This document shows, piece after piece, positions 17,243 to 24,775 of a DNA stretch of 64,000 bases; position 1 is the first letter of the stretch; the number at the start of each line of letters is the position of its first letter. This DNA is from Rhodoferax ferrireducens (GTDB lineage Bacteria > Pseudomonadota > Gammaproteobacteria > Burkholderiales > Burkholderiaceae_C), in contig NZ_QEII01000298.1 in the NCBI RefSeq assembly GCF_003347515.1, positions 124,001-188,000 of the forward strand, written 5' to 3'. The notes under the pieces are model-generated. The model saw nothing but the letters and a program-made list of their open reading frames with translations, was not told the DNA's origin and ran no database searches. The translations under genes were made by a program, and so were the position numbers.

Positions 17243-18769
17243 ATGGAAACGAGTGACTTTTTCCGCAGCCACATTGACGCCATGATCAACCTGAACGACC
17301 CTTTGGCGGTGCTGGCAACTCGGCTGCCATGGAGTCAGATCGAAGCGGCCGTGGCGGCCAAGTTCGAACACCAGCATCGCACAGGTCAAGTCCTCAAAGA
17401 CCAGGACATGTTTGGCAGCACCGAGACTTTGGTGGGAGCAGGTCGCAGCAACGCCGGACGCCCCAAGCTGCCCGTTCGCTTGATGGCCAGCCTGCTGTAC
17501 CTCAAGCACAGCTTCAACCTCAGCGACGAAAAACTGGTGGTGCGCTGGAGCGAGAACATCCCGTGGCAGTTCTTCAGCGGCATGGCCTATTTTAAGCACC
17601 GCCTGCCCTGCGATGCCACACAGATTGGGCGCTTTCGCCGCGACTTGGGCGAAGATGGCCTGGAGCTGTTGCTCAAGGCAACCATCGACACGGCCGTCGC
17701 CATGGAGGCCGTCAAACCCAAAGATCTGGAGCGCGTGATTGTCGACACCACAGTCCAGGAGAAGGCCATCGCGCACCCGGTAGACAGCCGCTTGCTGGAG
17801 ATCGCCCGCCACAAGGTAGTCAGTGCCGCCAAGCGCGCAGGCATCCAACTCAAACAGACCTTTGCCAAAGAAGGCAAAGCCTTGCACTGGAAGGCCGGCG
17901 GTTACGCCCATGCCAAGCAGTTCCGGCGTCTTCGCCGCGTGCTCAAACGCCAGCGCACGATTCTGGGCATCGTCATGCGCGAGGTGCAACGCAAAACACA
18001 AGGCGCCGACTTCTCGTGCGACCAGCCCAAGGCTGTAAGCGATTTGTCAATGTGGATTGGGCGCGCTGAGCGCATCCGCACGCAACAGCGTCACAGCAAG
18101 AACAAGCTGTACGCGCTGCATGCACCGGAGGTCGAGTGCATTGGCAAGGGCAAGGCACGCAAACCCTACGAGTTTGGTGTCAAGAGCGCGGTGGTGGTCT
18201 CACACCAGCATGGCCTGATGCTGGGTGCACGCACCTTCCCCGCCAACCCCTACGACGGCCACATCCTGAGCGCTGTCCTGGAGCAGGCAACAAATTTGAT
18301 GCAGGACTTGCCGGTCAAGCTCAAGCACATCGTGGTCGATCTGGGCTTTCGCGGCGTGGACGCCGATAACCCCGACCAGCAAATCATTCATCGCGGCAAG
18401 TTCAAGCGCCTGAGCGCGCAGCAAAAGGGCTGGCTCAAACGGCGCCCAGCCATCGAGCCGGCCATTGGACATTTGAAGTCGGATCACCGCATGGAGCGCT
18501 GCTGGCTCAAAGGGTCGATTGGGGACGCCTTGCATTCCATCAGCTGTGCCGCGGGCTACAACCTACGCTGGCTGCTGCGCGCCATTGCTCGCCTGGGTAT
18601 AGGGGCGGGTTTTTTGCGCCTGTGGCAGGCCGCGTTGTTGCAGCAATGGGGCATGGCAGCGCTATACGGGACAACTGGGAGCGCGTGGACAGCACGCGTG
18701 AGAGATTGCTTGGACCGTACGACGAATGTCAAGAAACCGATTTTTGGCCCAAGCGTTTATGCCGCCTGA
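17243..18769 (+). CDS. IS5-superfamily DDE transposase
   Basis: A 508-residue transposase. The N-terminal region RPKLPVRLMASLLYLKHSF to IPWQFFSGMAYF is the DUF772-type domain. The catalytic DDE residues are visible as VIVDTTVQEKAI (first Asp), IVVDLGFRGVDADN (second Asp) and RPAIEPAIGHLKSDHRMERC (Glu in the Y/R-x2-E-type helix). The start at ATG 17243 follows GAGGGA. The frame is intact, so the gene may be active. A 292-residue reading on the opposite strand is only its shadow. Confidence 0.92.
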   Translation: METSDFFRSHIDAMINLNDPLAVLATRLPWSQIEAAVAAKFEHQHRTGQVLKDQDMFGSTETLVGAGRSNAGRPKLPVRLMASLLYLKHSFNLSDEKLVVRWSENIPWQFFSGMAYFKHRLPCDATQIGRFRRDLGEDGLELLLKATIDTAVAMEAVKPKDLERVIVDTTVQEKAIAHPVDSRLLEIARHKVVSAAKRAGIQLKQTFAKEGKALHWKAGGYAHAKQFRRLRRVLKRQRTILGIVMREVQRKTQGADFSCDQPKAVSDLSMWIGRAERIRTQQRHSKNKLYALHAPEVECIGKGKARKPYEFGVKSAVVVSHQHGLMLGARTFPANPYDGHILSAVLEQATNLMQDLPVKLKHIVVDLGFRGVDADNPDQQIIHRGKFKRLSAQQKGWLKRRPAIEPAIGHLKSDHRMERCWLKGSIGDALHSISCAAGYNLRWLLRAIARLGIGAGFLRLWQAALLQQWGMAALYGTTGSAWTARVRDCLDRTTNVKKPIFGPSVYAA

Positions 18770-18778
18770 TTGAAAAGC

Positions 18779-18829
18779 GAATTTTGCAGGGCCGACTAAA
18801 TAGTGAGTGAATTTTACAGGGCCGACTAA
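18779..18829. repeat. Direct repeat of the IS right end
   Basis: Two copies of GAATTTTRCAGGGCCGACTAA lie 30 bases apart (18779-18799 and 18809-18829) and differ at one base. Each contains the terminal sequence GGGCCGAC. The outer copy forms the end with the target repeat, so the inner one is a duplicated or earlier end. Confidence 0.75.
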
Positions 18830-18842
18830 CTAAGGTTTTACT

Positions 18843-18899
18843 ATGAACGATATTCTGGTCTCCGCAATAGTTTCCACCTACAACGCCGAGCGTTTAATG
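18843..18899 (+). pseudogene. N-terminal remnant of a family 2 glycosyltransferase
   Basis: Immediately right of the insertion sequence, an ATG preceded by AAGG opens MNDILVSAIVSTYNAERLM, the unmistakable first strand and P-loop-like turn of a GT2 enzyme (IVSTYNAERF in many homologues). Similarity stops at 18899, exactly where a 52-base palindrome begins, and the frame ends at 18993 without further GT2 features. The rest of the gene has been lost. Confidence 0.75.
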
Positions 18900-18951
18900 G
18901 TAAGCGACCGACGAATACCGTTCTTGCGGACGGTATTCGTCGATCGCTTAC
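18900..18951. repeat. 52-base inverted repeat (21-base arms, 10-base loop)
   Basis: The left arm 18900-18920 (GTAAGCGACCGACGAATACC plus G) pairs with 18931-18951, with one mismatch, around the loop TTCTTGCGGA. It replaces the body of the glycosyltransferase remnant. It could be the scar or end of a lost mobile element, a REP-like unit, or a chance product of inverted duplication. Confidence 0.8.
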
Positions 18952-18998
18952 GACTATTGGAGAAATTCAGCTGGAAATATTTTTGTGTGAATTGAGGT

Positions 18999-19149
18999 CA
19001 CGAATTCAGGTCTAAAACTTGTGTTGCCAAGGCCACGGACTTCAAATTCTTCAGAGTGCAGTGCTCAGCAAGCCAGCGGTAGGCATCTCGCAGTCTCACT
19101 TCCAGCCCAGCGACGTCAGGCGTTCAATGTCCATATCTGGTGTGTTGCA
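18999..19149 (-). pseudogene. C-terminal remnant resembling GDP-L-fucose synthase / NAD-dependent epimerase
   Basis: On the minus strand, NTPDMDIERLTSLGW is followed, after a frame change, by VRLRDAYRWLAEH. This matches the C-terminal pattern of GDP-fucose synthase (GTPRKLMDV.RL..LGW...I.L..G...Y.W). The pieces are in two frames, so no protein is made. It suggests that a deoxysugar pathway gene once stood here. It rests on a short match, so confidence is moderate. Confidence 0.45.
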
Positions 19150-19745
19150 CAGAGCGGCGAGCGTGTAGACGGCTGATTCTGCGGCGCGGTTAGGAAGTGA
19201 CTGTCGGTTGATTTGAAACCGATTATTCAAAGTTTGCGGCGACGCCTCTTCTACCTCAAAAAAACGCCTCGGGGCCACGGCCTGTGAACTGGAGTGAAGA
19301 TGTTTCACGCCAAGTTCGGCGAAGGCAAAGTGCAAACGCTCGAAAGCGTGCTCGACGATGCCACGACGCGCCAGCCGCTGGCACATGGCCCGGCGCCGCA
19401 TTGACGCCTGTCAACACCAGGCGGCGAGCCATATGTGATGATAAAGCTATAACGCTATACATTGAGGAGACTGTCATTCCCGCGTCCCCTTACATCCGCT
19501 GGTTTCACAAGTTGTCACTAGTCGATCTGCCTTTGCTCGATGGCAGGAATGTCTCGCTGGGCGTGCGGGTACCAGTCGGCTTTGCCGTTTTGACATTGCT
19601 GATATCGCGGCGCAGTTCGGCCACAGCCGAGGGTTTACCCAGCCCGCTTTGCCGACCAGCACGATACCTACCTCAACATCCAGGGCGAGGATATGTTGAT
19701 TGACACAGTCCAGCGCTGCCCTATCTCAATAACCCAGGACTTACC
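19150..19745. other. Gene-remnant region without an intact gene
   Basis: No convincing full gene is seen in this 596-base stretch. Short pieces look coding. At 19300-19404 a 34-codon frame starts MFHAKFGEGKVQTLES, like the C-terminal tail of UvrD/PcrA helicases (VFHAKFGEG), then stops. At about 19637-19745 the frame RFADQHDTYLNIQGEDMLID ends just at the next gene start and looks like a C-terminal tail of an unidentified protein. The region is a mosaic of eroded fragments between mobile elements. Confidence 0.4.
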
Positions 19746-20738
19746 ATGACTAGCGTGTTTATCAGCATCCTGAATTGGAACGATGCGGCGCGCACGCTCC
19801 ACTGTGTGCATGCCGTTCACAAAAGCGCCGTCTCCCGCAATGTAACCGTCACGCTCGTGGTACTTGACAACGGCTCTAACCCTGCCGACTGGGCCGTTCT
19901 GCAACAAGGGCTGGCCAATACAGCTATCACACTTATTCGCCAAGAGGCCAACACGGGATTCGCAGCGGGCCACAACGTAGTCATCCGGCAGGCCATTGAA
20001 CGGCAGGCCGACTACATCTGGTTGTTGAATAACGATGCCATCGTGAAGCCCGACACTTTGGCTGGCCTGCTCCAGGCCATTTCAGAATCTCCGGAGTGTG
20101 GGGTCGTGTCGCCCTTGATTTATGCCCACTACGACGAAGGAATTGTTGACTTTATTGGCGCAGTCCAGGACTGGAAAAAGCTCGAAACCAGGAACGCTGG
20201 TAATCCCGCCGAGGCGAAAGAAATGCAGGCGAGTCATCCAAGCGATTTTGTTGTTTGGGGGACAGCCCCTCTTTTCAAAGCCACTGCTCTGAAAGCTACC
20301 GGACTTCTGGCAGAGTCCCTGTTTGCCTATTGTGAAGATGGCGAACTTTGCGCTCGTCTTTCGAAAGCAGGCTGGTCCAGCAGAATGGCATTTTCAGTAT
20401 CTATTCAACACTTTCGGCGGAAGGCCGTCTTTGATGAGCGCCCACCTTATTGGTTCTATTTGATGACTCGTAACTCTCTATTAGTTTATCTGCTGCACAC
20501 TCCCCCAGAATTTCGACGCCGGATTCGGCTACGACTCCTCAGCCGGGCCATGATCTCGGCCGCTAATCTGCGCGAGCATGGACAGCCCGAGAAAAGCAAT
20601 GCCTGTCTGCTGGGGATTTGGGACGGATTACTTGGACGAGACGGCCCGCCCCGATTAAACGTTACGCCACCGGCGTTTCTAGGTTGGATATCGAGCGTCT
20701 TCCCATACCGTCTGCAACAGTGGCTGGATGCTGACTAG
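19746..20738 (+). CDS. Family 2 glycosyltransferase (rhamnosyltransferase-like)
   Basis: A 330-residue GT-A enzyme. VFISILNWNDAARTLHCVH, LVVLDNGSNPADW, EANTGFAAGHNVVIRQAI and YIWLLNNDAIVKPDTL (the NND metal-binding motif) are typical of the WcaA/WbbL rhamnosyltransferase-like GT2 group. The C-terminal part has FAYCEDGELCARLSKAGW. AGGA stands 6 bases before ATG 19746. The TAG stop (20736-20738) is also the insertion point of the IS630 element. The base after the TA target is G on both sides, so the stop was re-created and the protein is not truncated. Confidence 0.87.
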   Translation: MTSVFISILNWNDAARTLHCVHAVHKSAVSRNVTVTLVVLDNGSNPADWAVLQQGLANTAITLIRQEANTGFAAGHNVVIRQAIERQADYIWLLNNDAIVKPDTLAGLLQAISESPECGVVSPLIYAHYDEGIVDFIGAVQDWKKLETRNAGNPAEAKEMQASHPSDFVVWGTAPLFKATALKATGLLAESLFAYCEDGELCARLSKAGWSSRMAFSVSIQHFRRKAVFDERPPYWFYLMTRNSLLVYLLHTPPEFRRRIRLRLLSRAMISAANLREHGQPEKSNACLLGIWDGLLGRDGPPRLNVTPPAFLGWISSVFPYRLQQWLDAD

Positions 20739-20809
20739 TACAGTGACATGTAAATAACGAAACATGAATACACTCCAGTTATCGCCATCCGGCATACACG
20801 GGAGTGGTC

Positions 20810-21256
20810 ATGCGTCAGACGGAACTGAAGTTGAGCGAGGAGGATCGCTCGGTTATCGAAGCAATTCGCAGCAAGGGCGTGCATCAGGCGCGCGAGGTCA
20901 ATCGTGCTCATGTCCTGTCATGCCTGGACCGGGACATACCCGAAGCCCAGATCATGGAGGTTCTGGGAATTGGTCGTACCGCCGTATGGCGCGCCCGTGC
21001 CGCGTATTTGCAAGGTGGCTTGGAATTGGCGGTATTCGATATGGCACGTTCAGGACGCCCGCGTCAGTACGACACCGACGCCGCCGAGGCGCGTGTGATT
21101 GCCCTGGCCTGCTCAACCCCACCCAAGGGACACCAGCGATGGACCATGGTCGAACTTGAACAAGCCGCTCGCCAAGAGCCTGGCATGCAATCCGTGAGTC
21201 GGGAAACCGTGCGGCGCATGCTCAAAAAAACGATCTCAAGCCCTGGCGCCGAGTGA
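20810..21256 (+). CDS. IS630 transposase, N-terminal frame (orfA)
   Basis: A 148-residue helix-turn-helix part of an IS630 transposase: VIEAIRSKGVHQAREVNRAH, IMEVLGIGRTAVWRARAAYL, GRPRQYDTDAAEARVIALAC and QSVSRETVRRMLKK. It ends just after a run of seven A (21224-21230). The rest of the protein lies in the -1 frame, so the full transposase probably needs ribosomal slippage at that run, which is common in this family. Confidence 0.88.
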   Translation: MRQTELKLSEEDRSVIEAIRSKGVHQAREVNRAHVLSCLDRDIPEAQIMEVLGIGRTAVWRARAAYLQGGLELAVFDMARSGRPRQYDTDAAEARVIALACSTPPKGHQRWTMVELEQAARQEPGMQSVSRETVRRMLKKTISSPGAE

Positions 21257-21927
21257 TGTGGTGTATCGGGGCGTTGACCGAGGAGTACCGTGCCCGGATG
21301 TATGCTCTGCTCGAACTGTATGCGCGTCCCATATCCAAAGCCGAATCCGTCATCTGCATTGACGAGAAGAGCCTGCAACTTATTGCTCACAGCCACGAAC
21401 CGTTGCCCATGACGCAGCACAACCCAAGCAAGCAGGGCTACGAGTACGTGCGCAACGGCACCGCCAATCTGTTCGTTGCCGTCGAGCCCAAAGCAGGGCA
21501 GCGAATCGTCCCGGTCACCGAGCGGCGCGGCAAGATTGACTTCGTTGCCTTCATTGATGAGTTGCTCACTGGCGCATACGCCAAGGCACGACGAATTCAC
21601 TTGGTGCTCGATAACCTGAACACTCACTTCAGAAGGTGCTTTGACGATGTGCTTGGCAAGCGCGCGGCCGCGAAGCTCTTGCGTCGCGTGCAATTTCACT
21701 ACTCCCCGAAGCACGCAAGCTGGCTGAACATGGCGGAGATCGAGATCGGCATCCTCAGCCGCCAATGCCTGGATCGGCGCATTGCCAGTCGGGAACTTCT
21801 GGAATCCGAAGTCGAGGCCTGGCAGCAAGCGCGCAACGAAGACAAACAAACCATCGAGTGGAACTTCACTCGGCAGGATGCGGATCGAAAGCTGGGACGA
21901 CATTATGTTTCCAAACTTGCGTGTTGA
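21253..21927 (+). CDS. IS630 transposase, catalytic frame (orfB)
   Basis: The DDE domain of the IS630 transposase. VICIDEKSLQLI has the first Asp, HLVLDNLNTHF the second Asp, and HASWLNMAEIEIGIL the Glu. The frame is open upstream to the A7 run, where DLKPWRRVMWCIGAL would join the N-terminal part after a -1 shift. An internal ATG at 21253 overlaps the orfA stop and could also allow separate translation. The opposite-strand reading of 279 residues is a shadow. Confidence 0.9.
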   Translation: MMWCIGALTEEYRARMYALLELYARPISKAESVICIDEKSLQLIAHSHEPLPMTQHNPSKQGYEYVRNGTANLFVAVEPKAGQRIVPVTERRGKIDFVAFIDELLTGAYAKARRIHLVLDNLNTHFRRCFDDVLGKRAAAKLLRRVQFHYSPKHASWLNMAEIEIGILSRQCLDRRIASRELLESEVEAWQQARNEDKQTIEWNFTRQDADRKLGRHYVSKLAC

Positions 21928-21934
21928 TGTACTA

Positions 21935-22451
21935 GTAATGCGACAATCGACAATCTAGCATTGTCGTCCCGCACTACCACTCAGCACTAGCCGCAACGCG
22001 ACTAAAAATAGAGAAGCGCCAACTAATCCACCACGATCAGGGGGGGCCTCCGGCGGCCTGGCAGGGGCCCATTTGTTCAAAAATAAACCAACTCCAGACA
22101 ACGGAAAACAGCCGAAAAAGCAAGCCGGCATAAAATTAAAACGCGCAACACCGACCTTCGGTCACGTTCGCCGGAATACCGGTCACGTTGCCGGAATCAG
22201 TGGTCACGTTCACCGGAATACGCAGTCACGGATTCAGGAGTATGTTAGGCGGCGCGAAAGAAATCGCGCGATGCCTTTCCTGATGGAGGCATGGTGACCC
22301 GACCGCCTGAACTTTAAGTTTGCCAAGACCATTCTGCTTAGTGGATGGATGGGGCTTGAGGTGGGCCTCGACGGTACTTGACTCAGAATCTCGTGTAGTA
22401 CGCTTACGCCAGTCGTCAGGATTGCTCTTTGTGTCCAATGAAGTCTTCTAA
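21935..22451. other. Non-coding remnant region between IS630 and the IS5-type element
   Basis: No gene is supported here. The left part (21935-22080) contains a GC-rich stretch with several GGCC blocks. The middle holds three near-tandem copies of a 19-base unit, annotated separately. The right part (22223-22447) has only short frames on both strands that I do not recognise. Confidence 0.5.
22160..22220. repeat. Three near-tandem copies of GGTCACGTTCGCCGGAATA (IS end remnant?)
   Basis: Copies at 22160-22178, 22181-22197 and 22202-22220 repeat every 21 bases, and a further CAGTCACG follows at 22222. Multiple short repeats of this kind at a terminus are typical of IS21-family elements, and this unit resembles such ends from memory. 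No istA or istB gene is present, so only an end has survived. It is not a CRISPR: the gaps are 2-4 bases. Confidence 0.55.
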
Positions 22452-23781
22452 CAGGCTGCTGAAATACCTCGCTCCAAGGTCGACCCCTGCCACGCCTCAA
22501 ACGTTATAGACGAGGCAATATTGCAAGCCCCAAGACCACCAGACCATGCGCGGAGCCGATACCTTCACCGAGAGCTTGTTCACCATGCGTCGTCTGGATG
22601 ACTTCGTGCCGGCTAGCCATCCCCTGCGCGCCGTGCGCGAGATGGTAAATCTGGCATTGAAGAACATCGAGCCACTGCTGTCTGGCATGTACGCCGCCGA
22701 CGTCAAAGGTGGTCGTCCAAGCATTGCTCCGGAGAAGCTACTGCGCGCCATGCTCCTGCAAATCTTCTACAGCATTCGCTCGGAGCGCCTGCTGATGGAG
22801 CAGACCCAATACAACCGGCTGTTTCGCTGGTTCATAGGCCTGTCCATGGACGACACGGTCTGGGTGCCCACGGTATTTACCAAGAATCGTGAGCGCTTGA
22901 TTGCGCATGACGCTGTCATCGAACTCTTCAACGAAGTGCTGGCGATTGCCAACAAGAATGAATGGCTCTCAGGTGAACACTTCAGCGTGGACGGCACGCT
23001 GATTCAGGCCTGGGCCGGCCACAAGAGTTTCGCCCGCAAAGACGGCAGCGACGATGACACGGGAAACTTCAAAGGCAAGAGCCGCAGCAACGACACCCAC
23101 GAGTCCACCACCGATGCTGATGCACGGCTATACCGCAAGGGCAACACGGCCAGTGAGTTGCGCTTCATGGGGCACACCCTGAGCGACAACCGCCATGGCC
23201 TGATTGCCAGCGCTGTGGTCACCACAGCAGATGGCTATGCCGAGCGTGAAGCCGCCAAGGTAATGATTACCGATGCAAAGCAGGTTGCTGACGAGAAGGC
23301 GCAAATCACGCTGGGTGCCGACAAGGGTTACGACGCAGCAGAGTTCATTGAGGCGTTGACGGAGATGAAGGCGCTGCCCCATGTGGCGCAGAACACCAGC
23401 AACCGCAAGTCAGCGGTGCCAGACAGCGTCGCCCAGAGCGATGGCTACGCAATCTCGCAGCAAAAGCGCAAGCTCATCGAACAGGGAATTGGTTGGGCCA
23501 AGTTCATTGGCCCGATTCGCCAAGTCATGGTGCGTGGATTGAAAAGGGTAGACCAGCTATTTGTGCTGACGATGGCGGCCTACAACCTCACGCGTATGCG
23601 CACCCAGGAACAAATCCGTCTGCAGACGACATAGTGGCAGGAAAGCGATGCAAAACGACCTCAAAAGAGCCCGATATTGACCTCAAATGAGCCAAGTTTT
23701 CAAATTACGAAATCAGCTCCAAAATACTCCGCTCACCCGGGCGGCGAAGGACGTTATGCAGACTAATATTTCAGCAGCCTG
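22452..23781 (+). mobile_element. IS5-family insertion sequence
   Basis: Perfect 15-base terminal inverted repeats CAGGCTGCTGAAATA (22452-22466 and, complemented, 23767-23781) are flanked by CTAA on both sides (22448-22451 and 23782-23785). This agrees with the CTAR/YTAR target of the IS5 group. The element is 1330 bases and carries a single intact transposase gene with about 130 non-coding bases behind it. Confidence 0.92.
22546..23634 (+). CDS. IS5-family transposase
   Basis: A 362-residue DDE transposase. LFTMRRLDDFVPASHPLRAV and GGRPSIAPEKLLRAMLLQIF are the N-terminal DUF772 domain. The catalytic residues are FSVDGTLIQAWAGHKSF (Asp), ITLGADKGYDAAEFI (Asp) and RKLIEQGIGWAKFIGPIRQV (Glu). 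It is intact and fills most of the element. Confidence 0.94.
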   Translation: MRGADTFTESLFTMRRLDDFVPASHPLRAVREMVNLALKNIEPLLSGMYAADVKGGRPSIAPEKLLRAMLLQIFYSIRSERLLMEQTQYNRLFRWFIGLSMDDTVWVPTVFTKNRERLIAHDAVIELFNEVLAIANKNEWLSGEHFSVDGTLIQAWAGHKSFARKDGSDDDTGNFKGKSRSNDTHESTTDADARLYRKGNTASELRFMGHTLSDNRHGLIASAVVTTADGYAEREAAKVMITDAKQVADEKAQITLGADKGYDAAEFIEALTEMKALPHVAQNTSNRKSAVPDSVAQSDGYAISQQKRKLIEQGIGWAKFIGPIRQVMVRGLKRVDQLFVLTMAAYNLTRMRTQEQIRLQTT

Positions 23782-24002
23782 CTAACTCCGTGCCATGAAA
23801 CTGGCCGCCCATTCAGCTCCGGGATGGGCATGCTTGTACAGAATTCATTGATAGAACGCACTTCAATCTCAGAACTCAGTGATATGTTATAGGTGTCTTC
23901 TCATTTGTCATGGTCGCCTGAGATGCCGGCTCATGCCAGCCGATATACAAACATTTTAGACTTCTTACATTAGGTCTGAATGTCTACCAAAGGAAGTTAA
24001 GG

Positions 24003-24770
24003 ATGGTGCTGAAGAAGTATTTACGAACGACGCTGGTCAAGCTGGCGAACTCACGACATTATGAGTTGATTCCGTCCTGGAGATTCGGAATCCAACCCTT
24101 GGCCCGCCATTTGAAGGCGATTTTTGAAACGTACAAAATCGATTGTGCCTTCGATGTTGGAGGCAATCTCGGGCAGTATCACGACCTCTTGCGGGATGAA
24201 GTCGGTTTCAGGGGCTGGATCTTCTCATTTGAGCCTGTGAGCAAGTACGTCGACATTCTTAAAATGCGATCTTCATCGGACTCCAAATGGCGAATATTTG
24301 ATTTTGCTCTCGGGAGCACGCCCGGAATGGCTTCAATAAATGTCACAAAATCTCCGGGATTAAATTCTTTTCTTGAACCGCGTAAGGATGCCGTGCTGGA
24401 TTATTGGAGTGCCGATTCGGTGTCTGGAATGGAAGAAGTTTGTATTAAAACAATGGATGGTATATTTGAAGATTTAGTTAAGGAGCATGAATTTAGCGCT
24501 CCTTATCTAAAACTGGATACGCAAGGATTTGACCTTGAAGTTCTTAAAGGGTCAGCCAATTTTTTGAGGAATTTCCGGGCCATGCAAACTGAGGCAGCAA
24601 TCATGCCTTTGTATAAGGGTATGCCCGACTTTCGAGAGGTCATAGAGTATTTAATGCTCGCTAATTTTGAGTTGAGCGGCATGTTCCCGGTTTCTCACGA
24701 CAAATCGTTGAGACTGATTGAGTTTGATTGTCTTATGACCAATAAATTGTTCGCTGAAAAAAAACTCTAG
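24003..24770 (+). CDS. FkbM-family methyltransferase
   Basis: A 255-residue SAM-dependent O-methyltransferase of the FkbM family. CAFDVGGNLGQYHDLL is motif I, IFSFEPVSKYVDIL carries the acidic residue that binds the ribose, and YLKLDTQGFDLEVLKGS is the conserved FkbM block. GGAAGTTAAGG directly precedes ATG 24003. It is AT-rich like the genes near 15-17 kb. It stands alone between the IS5-type element and a convergent glycosyltransferase that ends 5 bases away. It probably methylates a sugar hydroxyl of the EPS unit. Confidence 0.86.
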   Translation: MVLKKYLRTTLVKLANSRHYELIPSWRFGIQPLARHLKAIFETYKIDCAFDVGGNLGQYHDLLRDEVGFRGWIFSFEPVSKYVDILKMRSSSDSKWRIFDFALGSTPGMASINVTKSPGLNSFLEPRKDAVLDYWSADSVSGMEEVCIKTMDGIFEDLVKEHEFSAPYLKLDTQGFDLEVLKGSANFLRNFRAMQTEAAIMPLYKGMPDFREVIEYLMLANFELSGMFPVSHDKSLRLIEFDCLMTNKLFAEKKL

Positions 24771-24775
24771 CCAGG

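Larger units (their letters stand above)
17126..18826 (+). mobile_element. IS5-superfamily insertion sequence
   Basis: The element is bounded by GTCGGCCC at the left and its complement GGGCCGAC at the right. Both ends are flanked by the same six bases TAACTA (17120-17125 and 18827-18832), a probable target duplication. It carries one DDE transposase gene. The terminal inverted repeat is only eight perfect bases, so exact ends are provisional. A second copy of the right end lies 30 bases inside (see repeat at 18779-18829). It lies between the methyltransferase and the remnant of a glycosyltransferase. Confidence 0.75.
20738..21932 (+). mobile_element. IS630-family insertion sequence
   Basis: The ends are imperfect inverted repeats of about 28 bases (GTACAGTGACATGTAAATAA at the left; the complement of the right end begins GTACATCAACACGCAAGTTT). 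They are flanked by TA on each side (20736-20737 and 21933-21934), the TA duplication of this family. The element is about 1195 bases and carries two overlapping transposase frames. It sits exactly in the stop codon of the preceding glycosyltransferase. Confidence 0.88.

Noticed and set aside
17123-18001. Open frame of 292 codons on the minus strand
   Set aside because: It lies antisense to the intact IS transposase, has no recognisable domain, and reflects the GC-rich third positions of the real gene.
18843-18993. Complete small gene of 50 codons
   Set aside because: Only the first 19 residues resemble a glycosyltransferase; the rest reads through a palindrome, so it is a remnant.
21064-21903. 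Open frame of 279 codons on the minus strand
   Set aside because: It is antisense to the IS630 transposase frames, which carry a full DDE motif set.
22160-22220. Possible CRISPR array
   Set aside because: Only three copies, with gaps of 2-4 bases instead of spacers, and no cas genes nearby.
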